A DNA stretch of 42,768 nt from Alkalibacterium sp. 20. Lineage in GTDB: Bacteria; Bacillota; Bacilli; Lactobacillales; Carnobacteriaceae_A. Location: assembly GCF_001885615.1 (NCBI RefSeq), contig NZ_LSRN01000025.1:1-42768 (forward strand). The letters are read 5' to 3'. The translations under genes were made by a program, and so were the position numbers. Positions within the stretch are counted from its first letter, which is position 1. Each line of letters begins with the position of its first letter. Below are positions 8,697 through 17,050 of this stretch, in pieces. The notes beneath the pieces were generated by a model. It was given only the letters and a program-made list of their open reading frames with translations. It made no database searches and was not told where the DNA came from.

Positions 8697-8882
8697 CTCA
8701 TTTTTATTGAAGAACAAGTGACTGCTGAAGAAATGTATAAACTCTGGTGAACATTATGGTTCATACTCACCAACGAAGGTAAATACTCCTCTCAATTTCA
8801 AAGGTTGCGAAAACTGGCCCAACGCGGTCACTTTCATCTTTCCAGAAATATAAAAAAGTGGACACAGAACGATGAGACCTAA
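8697..8882 (+). pseudogene. Possible gene remnant, weak
   Basis: One reading frame gives two adjacent pieces separated by a single TGA (8748-8750): a piece ending EEQVTAEEMYKLW, then about 43 codons containing NEGKYSSQFQRLRKLAQRG and ending at TAA 8880. The residues look protein-like and share a frame, but there is no start, no ribosome site and no family I recognise. It may be chance. Confidence 0.2.
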
Positions 8883-8934
8883 AGTCAAACGCTACTCGTT
8901 TGACTTCGGGTTGGTCGTCAGTCTATGGTCCACT
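8857..8934. repeat. Long imperfect inverted repeat downstream of nanE
   Basis: The outer arms AGTGGAC (8857-8863) and GTCCACT (8928-8934) and the inner arms AAGTCAAACG (8882-8891) and CGTTTGACTT (8897-8906) nest in one 78-bp dyad with a 5-base loop. It lies 11 bp beyond the nanE stop. It could act as the nanE terminator (reading leftward, an A/T run follows the outer arm) or be a small mobile palindrome. Confidence 0.5.
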
Positions 8935-8944
8935 CATTCAGTAT

Positions 8945-9625
8945 TTATTCATTCATCTTATCAACGAAGCGTTTAGTTATCACTTGAGGCCGCGTAATCG
9001 CACTGCCAACAACAACTGCGTATGCACCCTTATCTAAACAGACTTTGGCTCTTTCTGGTGTATTGAGATTGCCTTCAGCTATTACCGGAACAGAAATGGC
9101 ATTCACGTATTCTTTTAACATTGCATAGTCATTTTCAAAGATCGACTGATCCATAGTATAGGTGGTGTAACCAACCAATGTTGTAGAAACCACGTCAAAT
9201 CCTAAACGTTCAGCTTCCACCCCTTCTTCGACAGTTGACGTATCAGCCATCAGTAAAACATCATCATACTTCTCACGAATAGCCTCTACGAACTCTTCCA
9301 ATGTTTGACCGTTTGGTCTTACTTGTTTGGTGGCGTCGAGTGCGATCATGTCACAACCCACGTCCATTAACTCGTCCACTTCTTTCATTGTCGCTGTAAT
9401 GTAGACTTTTGTATCTGGGTAATGTCTTTTGACTAGGCCGATAATAGGCAAGGTTGTTTGTTTTTTTATTTCTGCTATATCTTCTTTAGAATTGGCACGA
9501 ATACCTACCGCGCCACCTTCAGTTGCTGCCTTAGCCATACGACCCATAATGAATGAACTATGTAACGGTTCATCAGATATTGCCTGACAAGAGACAATTA
9601 AGCCTTTTTTTAAATTATTTAACAT
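8945..9625 (-). CDS. nanE: N-acetylmannosamine-6-phosphate 2-epimerase
   Basis: Converts ManNAc-6-phosphate to GlcNAc-6-phosphate in sialic acid and amino sugar catabolism; cytoplasmic TIM barrel of 226 residues, the usual family length. The ATG at 9625 is preceded by AGGAGG; the open frame extends 26 codons upstream through the promoter region and is not believed. Family motifs: GLIVSCQA, IGLVKRHYP (catalytic Lys region), DATKQVRPNG, ADTSTVEEG, VIAEGNLNTPERA and VVGSAITRP. It is alone: no nanA, nanK or nagB nearby. The divergent GntR-type gene is the probable regulator. Confidence 0.96.
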   Translation of the reverse strand: MLNNLKKGLIVSCQAISDEPLHSSFIMGRMAKAATEGGAVGIRANSKEDIAEIKKQTTLPIIGLVKRHYPDTKVYITATMKEVDELMDVGCDMIALDATKQVRPNGQTLEEFVEAIREKYDDVLLMADTSTVEEGVEAERLGFDVVSTTLVGYTTYTMDQSIFENDYAMLKEYVNAISVPVIAEGNLNTPERAKVCLDKGAYAVVVGSAITRPQVITKRFVDKMNE

Positions 9626-9695
9626 GTTTAGCCCTCCTAATGCTTGATTTTTCCTACAATTAAGTATATCATATTTAATATATAACATGTTATTT

Positions 9696-9736
9696 AATAC
9701 CATGTTACAAATGTATACTTATCATGTAATGGTATT
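9696..9736. promoter_or_regulatory. Operator-like inverted repeat between nanE and the GntR gene
   Basis: AATACCAT (9696-9703) and ATGGTATT (9729-9736) are exact inverted arms of a 41-bp dyad centred near GTATAC. A further ATGGTATA copy at 9753-9760 overlaps the -10 box of the regulator gene, 24 bp from the previous copy. This fits GntR/HutC control of both genes. Confidence 0.55.
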
Positions 9737-9762
9737 GTGTTTAATGTTCCTTATGGTATACT
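9735..9762 (+). promoter_or_regulatory. Candidate promoter of the GntR-type gene
   Basis: TTGTGT (9735-9740), a 16-bp spacer and TATACT (9757-9762), about 42 bp before the ATG at 9805. The -10 box overlaps an ATGGTAT operator copy. Confidence 0.55.
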
Positions 9763-9804
9763 CAAAAATGTGAAATAATTCTATAAACGAAAGTGAGGTG
9801 CGTT

Positions 9805-10515
9805 ATGAAGAAATATGAAGAAATATATACCGATATCAAAGAAAAAATAATCAATGCCGATTATACTGCTACCGAACAACTCCCTTTCGAAAAAGATTTA
9901 TGCGAAAGTTACAATACGAGTAAGATGACAGTGAAGCGTGCCCTAGACTTATTAGTTGAAGAAGGTTTAATTATCAAACGCCGCGGTTCCGGGACATTTG
10001 TGAAAGACTTAAGCAAAAAAGAAATTTTGCGTATTACTCAGACCAACCAAATCAGTGGTTTTTCTCTCTTCTATAATAACAATGATGTGAAAAGTGAAAT
10101 TTTAACTTTTAAAGTTGTGCAGGCTGACGAAATCGTTCAGGACAAACTGAATCTTAAACCTGAAAGCTTTGTCTACGATATTCACCGAGTAAGGCTCGTT
10201 GACGATAAACCGATTGTAATAGAACATGCCTATATCCCTATCGAACGTGTTCCAGGCTTAGAGAAAAAACACCTCGAAGGTTCTATCTATAAATATATTA
10301 AAGAGGATTTGGGTTTAACGATCCAAAGTGCCCATCGCCGTTTCACTGTAAAAAAAGCCAGTGAGGAAGAAGCCAGTCATCTTGGTATCGAACATAATGA
10401 TCCGATAGCAATGACCGAACAAATCGCTTACTTGGATACAGGTGATTCGATCGAATACAGTTTATCGAAATATCGCTCAGACGCCTTTATTGCAGAAACA
10501 ATCATTACGAAATAA
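9805..10515 (+). CDS. GntR-family (HutC/UTRA) transcription regulator
   Basis: DNA-binding repressor of 236 residues with a ligand-binding UTRA domain. The ATG at 9805 follows GTGAGGTG at normal spacing; the longer frame starts with a GTG inside that site. The N-terminal winged helix (about residues 1-70) has YEEIYTDIKEKI and the recognition region SKMTVKRALDLLVEEG followed by IIKRRGSGTFV. The UTRA domain (about 85-235) includes VYDIHRVRLVDDKPIVIEHAYIP. Being divergent from nanE across a shared palindrome, it probably senses an amino sugar phosphate and controls nanE and itself. Target and ligand are inferred. Confidence 0.92.
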   Translation: MKKYEEIYTDIKEKIINADYTATEQLPFEKDLCESYNTSKMTVKRALDLLVEEGLIIKRRGSGTFVKDLSKKEILRITQTNQISGFSLFYNNNDVKSEILTFKVVQADEIVQDKLNLKPESFVYDIHRVRLVDDKPIVIEHAYIPIERVPGLEKKHLEGSIYKYIKEDLGLTIQSAHRRFTVKKASEEEASHLGIEHNDPIAMTEQIAYLDTGDSIEYSLSKYRSDAFIAETIITK

Positions 10516-10532
10516 CAAATTACCGTTATATT

Positions 10533-10590
10533 AAAGACTAGTTCCGACTCTCTCGCGTTAGTTAAGTGAGGAAGTTGGACTAGTCTTTTT
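10533..10590. terminator. Terminator between convergent genes
   Basis: AAAGACTAGTTCCGACT pairs with AGTTGGACTAGTCTTT, followed by TTTTT. The distal part overlaps the stop region of the convergent glycosyltransferase gene, so it probably serves both strands. Confidence 0.75.
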
Positions 10591-11662
10591 TCTTTCTTCG
10601 CTCTTTAAATATTAGAAACTTTTGAATCCGGTAACTGAGCACGAATAACAGAGTATCCACAAAAAATTTCAAAACCACTTCTCGCACGCCGGTCAACTGA
10701 AACAACCAATATACACTTAGTCCTGAAGCAAATGCTTGTACAGCGACCAACGAATAATAACTGAACAATGTTTTTTCCCAGCGTTTGTTGCTTTCAAAGA
10801 CCCACTTTCTGTTTACAATATAATTAAGTAAACTGGATATTGCCCTTGCCAGCAAAGTGGCCACCATAATCCGTCTTTTCGTTACCAAAAAACTTAAAGC
10901 CAAAAGGAACACTTGAAAAAAAGAAATATCAATCAGAAAAGAAGTGAACGACACGCTCATGAACTTAAAAAAGTTTTTAAACAACAATACATAAATTTCC
11001 ACAGAATCTTTAAAGGGATTGAAGTGGCTCTCTTCATTGTCTTTGATATAAACCGTTTGAATGGGCACTTCCTGAACTTCAATTCGTTTTTGAATGGCTA
11101 CGATCAGCATATTTGTTTCATAACTGAATCGTTCACCTTCGATGGCGACAAACTCAGGCAACACATCTAAAGAAATCCCTCGAAGACCCGTCTGTGTATC
11201 GTTTATTTTTTCTCCGTAAAGAAGTTTAAAGAGACGTCTGGTCATCGTATTGCCTAATCTGCTTGATAACGGCACATTATCTTCACTGAAGTGTCTCACA
11301 CCCAGGAGCAAGACCGCTGTTTTTCCATCTAGCTGACTGCAGATTTTTAAGACATCACTTACTTCGTGTTGTCCGTCTCCGTCAACCGTAATGACACCAT
11401 GTCTTTTAGAGAGTTCGGAATCATTTAATATGTAATTAAAGGCATTTTTTAATGCACGTCCTTTTCCCATATTAATGGTATGTGTCAACACTGTCACTTC
11501 AGGCAATTTATCCAAAAGTTCAAAGACAGACGTTTTATCGCTGCTGCTTCCATCATTCACGATCACAATGGATGTGAACGCTTCTTGTATGAGTTGTTTT
11601 ACATAGGGTATGAATGCTTCATTTGGCTCTAGAACAGGTATGGCAACAACACAATTCTTCAT
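10580..11662 (-). CDS. GT2 glycosyltransferase fused to a GtrA-like membrane domain
   Basis: Likely polyprenyl-phosphate sugar transferase that also carries its membrane partner. About 360 residues; the ATG at 11662 has GAGG at 7 bases, whereas an ATG two codons earlier abuts the site. Residues 1-225 are a GT-A fold of the dolichyl-phosphate-mannose-synthase type: IVNDGSSSDKT, NMGKGRALKNAF, and the DxD-like VDGDGQHE. From about 230, four hydrophobic segments (FMSVSFTSFLIDISFFQVF, MVATLLARAISSLLNYIVN and two more) match GtrA/PF04138, including the typical NRKWVF. Elsewhere GT2 and GtrA are often separate genes. The product may glycosylate teichoic acid or other wall polymers. It is not in an operon. 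Confidence 0.9.
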   Translation of the reverse strand: MKNCVVAIPVLEPNEAFIPYVKQLIQEAFTSIVIVNDGSSSDKTSVFELLDKLPEVTVLTHTINMGKGRALKNAFNYILNDSELSKRHGVITVDGDGQHEVSDVLKICSQLDGKTAVLLLGVRHFSEDNVPLSSRLGNTMTRRLFKLLYGEKINDTQTGLRGISLDVLPEFVAIEGERFSYETNMLIVAIQKRIEVQEVPIQTVYIKDNEESHFNPFKDSVEIYVLLFKNFFKFMSVSFTSFLIDISFFQVFLLALSFLVTKRRIMVATLLARAISSLLNYIVNRKWVFESNKRWEKTLFSYYSLVAVQAFASGLSVYWLFQLTGVREVVLKFFVDTLLFVLSYRIQKFLIFKERRKKKD

Positions 11663-11687
11663 AGACATTCCTCACAGAATTATTTAG

Positions 11688-11712
11688 ATAACAAATTAAA
11701 CAATTTCGTTAT
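11688..11712. promoter_or_regulatory. Imperfect palindrome upstream of the GT2-GtrA gene
   Basis: ATAACAAATT and AATTTCGTTAT form a 25-bp near-dyad, 26 bp upstream of the start codon. It is AT-rich, so chance is possible; the position would suit an operator. Confidence 0.3.
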
Positions 11713-11837
11713 CGTCACTATTAATCATACCATATCACGCTATTTTTATACTCCTATATACTCATGCAAAAACAAAAAAATCCCTTACCCCATTGTTCGT
11801 GTAAGCTTAACTTAGCAAGAACACTCGGAACAAATTT

Positions 11838-12986
11838 TCAGGTGTGCATTCTCTTAAGCTCATGATTAAAATGATTGACGTCATTATAAATATTCAGACG
11901 CGATAAATAATCTTTGGACCATTCTTTGATAACACTGTGTTCATCATGTACTGGATCATTAATGACTTCCAGAAAATATTGATAGCCTGGAGGTCCTCCA
12001 ACGTTCTCAGGTACAGGGTCACCGGACATGAGCGTCAACTTAGGAAACATACGCTTTTTCTCAGAATAAAATTTCCTTGCCCGGATGGAATGTTCCCAAG
12101 AATCTCCGAAATCATAAACGTATGTGATGACGCCGTTTTCTGCTGGTGTGATCACGTCAGCTAATTTCAACTGACTCGCAGTATACGCTTCTTGATTTCC
12201 ACCCATTTGATACTGTTCCATGTTATATTTTTGCTCTGCCCCAATAATGGTCGACCCGTCTTCTAAAATGAACTGATGCAAGTGCATGTGCTGCCACATA
12301 TAAATCGTCTGAATAACTTGATGCAGATCCTCAAAAGTGAGAGACATGGGCATTTGTACGATGCGAATCACATCAGGTAGCATTTCCATCCGCAAGCGAA
12401 TTTCAAATTCCACCATTTCCACAGCATAGGTGACTGGACCGATGACTTCCTCATATTCATTTATGAAATGCTCAAATGGCTTCTCGTCTTGCTTCAAAGA
12501 AGTGTTCAAGCGACTTATTTGATATTGCCAGTAGCTTTGAACATTATAATCATCCTCTTGATAGTAGTTCAATTGTCTCACAAGGTTGATCACTGAAGAA
12601 TTACGACCGATTTTCTTTGAATCCGTAGCTTTACTGATGGTCAATCCGTAACCGTTTGAGTCAGTGAGACAGAGCTGGATACTGTGGTGACTAAATCCTA
12701 ATTTTTCCAACAAATCATAGAACGCTTCTTCAAACCAGTCATAAAATTCGATTAATTCTTCTTCATACATATTCAAAAAGAGTAGAGTTAAACCCGACCG
12801 ATCATGAGTCATAATCAAACACTCATCAGTACCGATTTGAGCAATATTGGCATGCCAATCAAAAAAGGAATGCCCATCAGGTGAATCAGTGTCTTCAAGA
12901 AACGTGACGTTTTCAATCGGTTCTGTTGCCATTTTCTCTGATTTCTTGAAACCCTTCATTAATTTCTTCGTTGCATATATGTGCAT
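11838..12986 (-). CDS. DUF6933-like plus plasmid pRiA4b ORF-3-like protein
   Basis: A 382-residue protein of unknown function. The N-terminal part (about 1-150, beginning MHIYATKKLMKGF with FFDWHANI) resembles the DUF6933 type. The C-terminal part (about 190-375) is a clear PRiA4_ORF3 domain with the hallmark VYDFGDSWEH, preceded by the M-W-Q-H-M-H-L-H-Q-F stretch and followed by GDPVPENVGGPPGYQYFLE. That domain is often annotated as an IS1096 TnpR-like passenger, but no transposon ends are seen here. The start has GGGGGA upstream. The linker (about 150-190) is charged. It stands alone between a glycosyltransferase and an acetyltransferase gene. Neither domain has a firm biochemical function. 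Confidence 0.82.
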   Translation of the reverse strand: MHIYATKKLMKGFKKSEKMATEPIENVTFLEDTDSPDGHSFFDWHANIAQIGTDECLIMTHDRSGLTLLFLNMYEEELIEFYDWFEEAFYDLLEKLGFSHHSIQLCLTDSNGYGLTISKATDSKKIGRNSSVINLVRQLNYYQEDDYNVQSYWQYQISRLNTSLKQDEKPFEHFINEYEEVIGPVTYAVEMVEFEIRLRMEMLPDVIRIVQMPMSLTFEDLHQVIQTIYMWQHMHLHQFILEDGSTIIGAEQKYNMEQYQMGGNQEAYTASQLKLADVITPAENGVITYVYDFGDSWEHSIRARKFYSEKKRMFPKLTLMSGDPVPENVGGPPGYQYFLEVINDPVHDEHSVIKEWSKDYLSRLNIYNDVNHFNHELKRMHT

Positions 12987-13193
12987 GATTCATCCCCCGT
13001 CCCAATTTGCTTCTTTGAATCAGTATACCATTGATACCCTTGAAGTACCTATGGTTATTCACTTTTTCATAAGAAATCATTTCTGACTCAATTCGCTAGT
13101 TCTTTTTAATTGATTATAATAAAATGTTTTTATAGTCGACTAGCAAAATATGACAAAAGCAATCTCAAAAAATCTTTGCTCTTATTTACTCCA

Positions 13194-13724
13194 CTAATCT
13201 TCTAAAATACCATATATTATCATGTTTACATATTTTCCGTCGATCAGTTCGTTATCTCTGCGCATACCTTCCCGGACGAACCCCAAGCGTTCCGGTATCG
13301 ACCGGCTTTTAGAGTTGCCTTCTGCCGCCCAAATTTCTATTTTATGTAAGGCCAACTTGTTGAAGGCATAGTCAAGAAGACTTTTGACCGTTCTTACCAC
13401 GATACCTTTTCCGGTATACTCAGCGCCAAGCCAGTAACCGATCTCGGCAGATCTGATAGACCAGTCGATGTCGTTGATATTGACACTGCCTGCGACTTCT
13501 CCATGATAAAGAATGACAAAATGGACCGCTTTTTGCTCTGTGAATTCTAGCAAATGCTTACGGGTAACCTCGTCGATGTCCTCTACAGACTGAACCTGGT
13601 CCACCCAAGTCATCCACTGTTTCAAATGCGTTCTGGACTGATCGATCAATGCGAAGATCTCTGTACTGTCTTGAATTTCTTTTAATTTCAAACTGATTTC
13701 TTCATCTACTTTATGTGTAAACAT
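13194..13724 (-). CDS. GNAT N-acetyltransferase, RimL-like
   Basis: Acetyl-CoA-dependent N-acetyltransferase of 176 residues. The ATG at 13724 lies behind a GAGAGAGGA site; the open frame continues 18 codons upstream without support. The RimJ/RimL-like fold is shown by EIGYWLGAEYTGKGIVVRTVKSLLDYAF (motif A; the Q/RxxGxG/A loop reads YTGKGI), HKIEIWAAEGNSKSRSIPERLGFVREG (motif B) and the YGILED ending. Such proteins acetylate ribosomal proteins, amino acids or antibiotics; the substrate is unknown here. Monocistronic. Confidence 0.9.
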   Translation of the reverse strand: MFTHKVDEEISLKLKEIQDSTEIFALIDQSRTHLKQWMTWVDQVQSVEDIDEVTRKHLLEFTEQKAVHFVILYHGEVAGSVNINDIDWSIRSAEIGYWLGAEYTGKGIVVRTVKSLLDYAFNKLALHKIEIWAAEGNSKSRSIPERLGFVREGMRRDNELIDGKYVNMIIYGILED

Positions 13725-14222
13725 TTGGGTCCTCTCTCTCCTGTTTACCCTTAGTATAGCATTTGTGGATAGGAACAAAGATCATAACTATCTGTGTACT
13801 TTGATAAAATCATTATAGCCATTGAGTCCATTATTGATTCTTTTGAGTTGGTTTTTATTGCCCCTTTCACATTTCGGTAAGTACGATCTTCAGATTCCTA
13901 TAAAAGTGTCGAACCTGCACCAACTTCGGCTCTTACAGAAAAGAGCCGTGTCTGAAACTACCGAACAGGGCCCGGTTCGACCATTAGAAAGCATAGTTAA
14001 ACTCCTATATGTCGAAGTTACCGTGTGTTCGACACGTACAGCGCAATTGAAGCAGTGAACCTACCGAATGTGGCTAACTTCGGTTATTACGCAGCAGAAT
14101 CTCTTCTCAATATGTCGAAGTATCCGCTGACCTCACATAAGAAACTGTATACCTCTTTCCTTGTCTGCGAACTTTCCGTAAAAAAGAGAGCCCGTTTAGA
14201 ACGAACTCTCCGAAATTATTAT
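13725..14222. other. Non-coding stretch with a diverged 103-bp repeat
   Basis: About 500 bp without a credible gene. GTCGAA occurs at 13908, 14011 and 14114, exactly 103 bp apart, and TTCG at 13873, 13976 and 14079, again 103 bp apart. Aligning 13908-14010 with 14011-14113 without gaps gives about 54 of 103 identical bases by hand count, including a TGAAACTACCGAA / TGAACCTACCGAA block. The period is not a multiple of three, which argues against coding. Short palindromes (CGGCTCTT-ACAG-AAAAGAGCCG at 13927-13947; GTCGAA...TTCGAC at 14011-14033) lie within it. Confidence 0.5.
14179..14210 (-). terminator. Terminator of the P-type ATPase gene
   Basis: On the minus strand GAGAGTTCGTT pairs with AACGGGCTCTC, then a run of T (A-run at 14179-14185 on the plus strand). 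It starts 13 bp after the stop codon at 14223. Confidence 0.75.
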
Positions 14223-16904
14223 TTATTCTTCTTTCTTCAATATTTTCAAGCGGATAAATTTGTCCGTTTCCGCTACAAGTAACACAATAATACCAACGCC
14301 TACTGCAATCAACCATTCCAGCACATTCAACTCTTCTGTGTAGAAATAACGCTGCATGAACGGGACATACGTTAAAATGATTTGCAGGATCAACATAATA
14401 CCTATGATAAGGAACGCTTTTTTATTGCTGAAAAATTCTTTTGAGAAGGCGAGTTTACGCGTGCGAATATTAAAGAGATAAAAAATTTTACTCATAACCA
14501 CGATATTCACGACCATCGTACTTGCTGTGGCTTGATTAGCCCCGTATGCGATCAGCCAATCGTAAGCAAGCAAGCTTAACACAGCCATCAAAATGGCAAT
14601 ATAAGCAATCTGAAACGCCTGCCGCTTATCGATAAAAGGTTCCGTCGTGTCTCTCGGCGGACGTTGCATGATCCCTTCTTCGGCCGGTTCAAAAATAAAG
14701 GCGAACTGGATGGTGATGGCCGAGACCATATTGATCCACAACATCTGCGTCGCCTGAAGGGGTAAATCATTCTGCAAAAGAAGGGTGATCGCAATGATCA
14801 ATCCTTCCGCAAAGGATGTCGGCAAGAGATACAAAATACTCTTTTTGATATTGTCATAGATACGGCGTCCTTCATGGATCGCTGTACTCATCGTTGAAAA
14901 ATCATCATTAACTAAAACGATATCCGCAGAATCCTTCGATACATCCGTGCCTTTTTGCCCCATCGCAACACCAATATCAGAAATTTTAAGAGCGGGAGCA
15001 TCATTCACGCCGTCGCCTACCATGGCGATAACTTTACCACTGTGCTGGTACGCCTTAACAATCTGCAGTTTGTTATCCGGTGTTGTTCGTGCAAACACCT
15101 GGTAATCATTGATTTTTTCGGTTAATTCTTCTTCAGTCATTTCATCCAATTCGACACCCGTTATGGTATTGACATGTTCATCTAAACCTAACTGTTCAGC
15201 AATCGCTTTGGACGTGCTTGGGTGATCACCTGTGATCATTTTGACTTCGACACCAGCCTCGCGCATAATTTTAATCGCCTCGATGATTTCTTCTCTCGGT
15301 GGGTCCATGATCCCTACAATACCTAGAAATCCGACTCCACCGTCCAGGTCATCATGATCGATGTCCTCTTTATGCTGTTCGAGACTTTTGACCCCTACGG
15401 CAACAACACGTTCGCCTTGAGAAGACAAGTCTTCTACTATAGCCCGTCAATACGTCAGATCGAAATCCGTTTCATAGGCTACTGCCATTTCAAAAATCTT
15501 ATCTGGAGAACCTTTGATGTATATTTTTTGTTCACCGGTTTTCTTGTGCTGTGAAAGTGAGGCGATATAACGGTACTCTGAATCAAATGGAATGCGGTCC
15601 ATTTCTTGATACTCTGTTTCATCTGATTTGTGGACTTTCTGATACAAGGTCAAGAAAGAACCATCTGTAGGTTCACCGTTGATGATCCAGTGACCATCTT
15701 CTTGTTCCAAGGTTGTTTCGTTTGCTTCATTTCCTGACTGAATCAATTCTCTCAAGACAGGAAAATCCTCCACATCAATGGGTTTGTTGTTTTTGTAAAT
15801 ATCCCCCTCAGGAGCATACCCCACACCCGTCACATTATATTCGCCTTCAGATGTAATGATTTTCTGAACAGTCATTTCATTTCTAGTCAGCGTTCCTGTT
15901 TTGTCTGTGGCAATAACATCAACAGATCCCAGTGTTTCAGCTGCAGGCAAAGATTTTACGATGGTATTCTTTTTATTCGCCATATCCCTGACACCCATCG
16001 CCAAGACGACAGACGTTGTAGCCGGTAACCCTTCAGGGACGGAACCCACGATCATCGTGATCACCGCCAGCGAAAGTGCGCCCAATGTATAATTCCCGAT
16101 AAATAGGCCGAAAACAAATAACAACAGCGCCACACCTAAAATAACGTAAGAGATATTTTTACCTAACTGATCGATTTCTTTCATTAACGGTGTTTTCTTA
16201 TGGGACTGTTCACTGACAGCCGAACTTATTTTACCAATCTCTGTTTCCTCGGCTGTTGCGATAACAACACCGGTCCCATTACCATTTGTCACAGCAGTCG
16301 AAGAAAAAACCATATTCCTCTGATCTCCTGTAGATAGAATTCCCTCTAGTGCATCTTCGAATTTCTCAACAGAACCTGATTCACCTGTCAAAGACGATTC
16401 CTGAACTTTCATGTTTTCTACCTGAACCAGACGTAAATCAGCCGGGATATTATCTCCCGCTTCTATATAAACCATGTCACCTTTGACCACTTCTTCGGCA
16501 GGGATGTCCATTCGTTTTCCGTCTCTTATCACGGTGGCCTGTGTGGACAACATTTCTTTTATTTTTTCCAGGGCATTAGAGGCATTCACTCCCTGATAAT
16601 AACCAATAAAAGTATTCGCTATGATAACTAGTCCGATCACCACGGCATCCGAATAATGCCCCATCCCTATGGTTAAAGCTACGGCGGCAAATAAAATATA
16701 AATGACTACATTGTTTAATTGTCTGAGCAAAATCATCCATTTGGACGTTTTTTCTTCCTTTAATTCGTTTAAACCGTCTCTTTTTAATCGTTTTTCGGCT
16801 TCTTCTGACGTTAGTCCGTCCGTAAAATCTGTCTCAAATCGATCTATGATTTCCTCCGGCGTAAAGTGGTATACTTTTTTGATCGACTTATTGCCATTAG
16901 CCAT
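14223..16904 (-). pseudogene. P-type cation ATPase interrupted by one in-frame TGA
   Basis: Type II P-type ATPase (calcium or other cation pump), 893 codons if read through, the normal family length. The ATG at 16904 (ATGGCTAATGGC) follows AAAGGA by 8 bases. Domains in order: cation ATPase N-terminus; actuator with LTGES; VPEGLPAT in membrane segment 4; phosphorylation site SDKTGTLT-type DKTGTLT near residue 335; nucleotide-binding region with KGSPDKIF; hinge MVGDGVNDAPAL; C-terminal membrane segments. A TGA at 15447-15449 (codon 486) splits it, and the frame is intact on both sides. The stop falls where relatives commonly have Trp (DLTY-stop-RAIVEDLSSQG), so a single TGG to TGA change explains it. 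Segment 6 reads LWINMVSAITIQ, lacking the Asp of typical calcium pumps. It is either a fresh pseudogene or a sequence error. Confidence 0.88.
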
Positions 16905-16943
16905 AAGAGTCATCCTTTTTTAATTAACTTTTATAGCCTAATC

Positions 16944-16972
16944 ATAATAGAAACTGTGTCATTACTGAACAA
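16944..16972 (-). promoter_or_regulatory. Candidate promoter of the P-type ATPase gene
   Basis: Read on the minus strand: TTGTTC (16967-16972), a 17-bp spacer and TATTAT (16944-16949), about 40 bp before the start at 16904. Confidence 0.5.
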
Positions 16973-17017
16973 AAACGCTTATTAAAAAGCTCAATGATTG
17001 TTTTATTTTGTATGTAA

Positions 17018-17045
17018 AAAGCCGATACATAATCGTATCGGCTTC
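17018..17045. terminator. Terminator after the second MFS gene
   Basis: AAGCCGATAC and GTATCGGCTT pair around CATAATC-like loop bases; on the minus strand the stem is followed by TTTTACAT. It begins 6 bp beyond the MFS stop at 17051. Confidence 0.82.
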
Positions 17046-17050
17046 TACTT

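Noticed and set aside
9626-9703. N-terminal extension of nanE by 26 residues
   Set aside because: The extension covers the promoter and operator region, while a perfect AGGAGG site precedes the internal ATG at 9625, where the family start lies.
13971-13990. tRNA-like T-loop motif GGTTCGACC in the intergenic repeat
   Set aside because: No matching acceptor or anticodon stems could be folded around it, and no CCA; the motif belongs to the 103-bp repeat pattern.
14025-14282. 85-codon open frame on the plus strand
   Set aside because: It runs through the repeat region, the ATPase terminator and into the ATPase C-terminus in antisense; no ribosome site and composition unlike a protein.
15447-15449. 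TGA as selenocysteine codon
   Set aside because: Position matches Trp in relatives, not Cys; P-type ATPases of this class are not known selenoproteins, and no SECIS-like element was noted.
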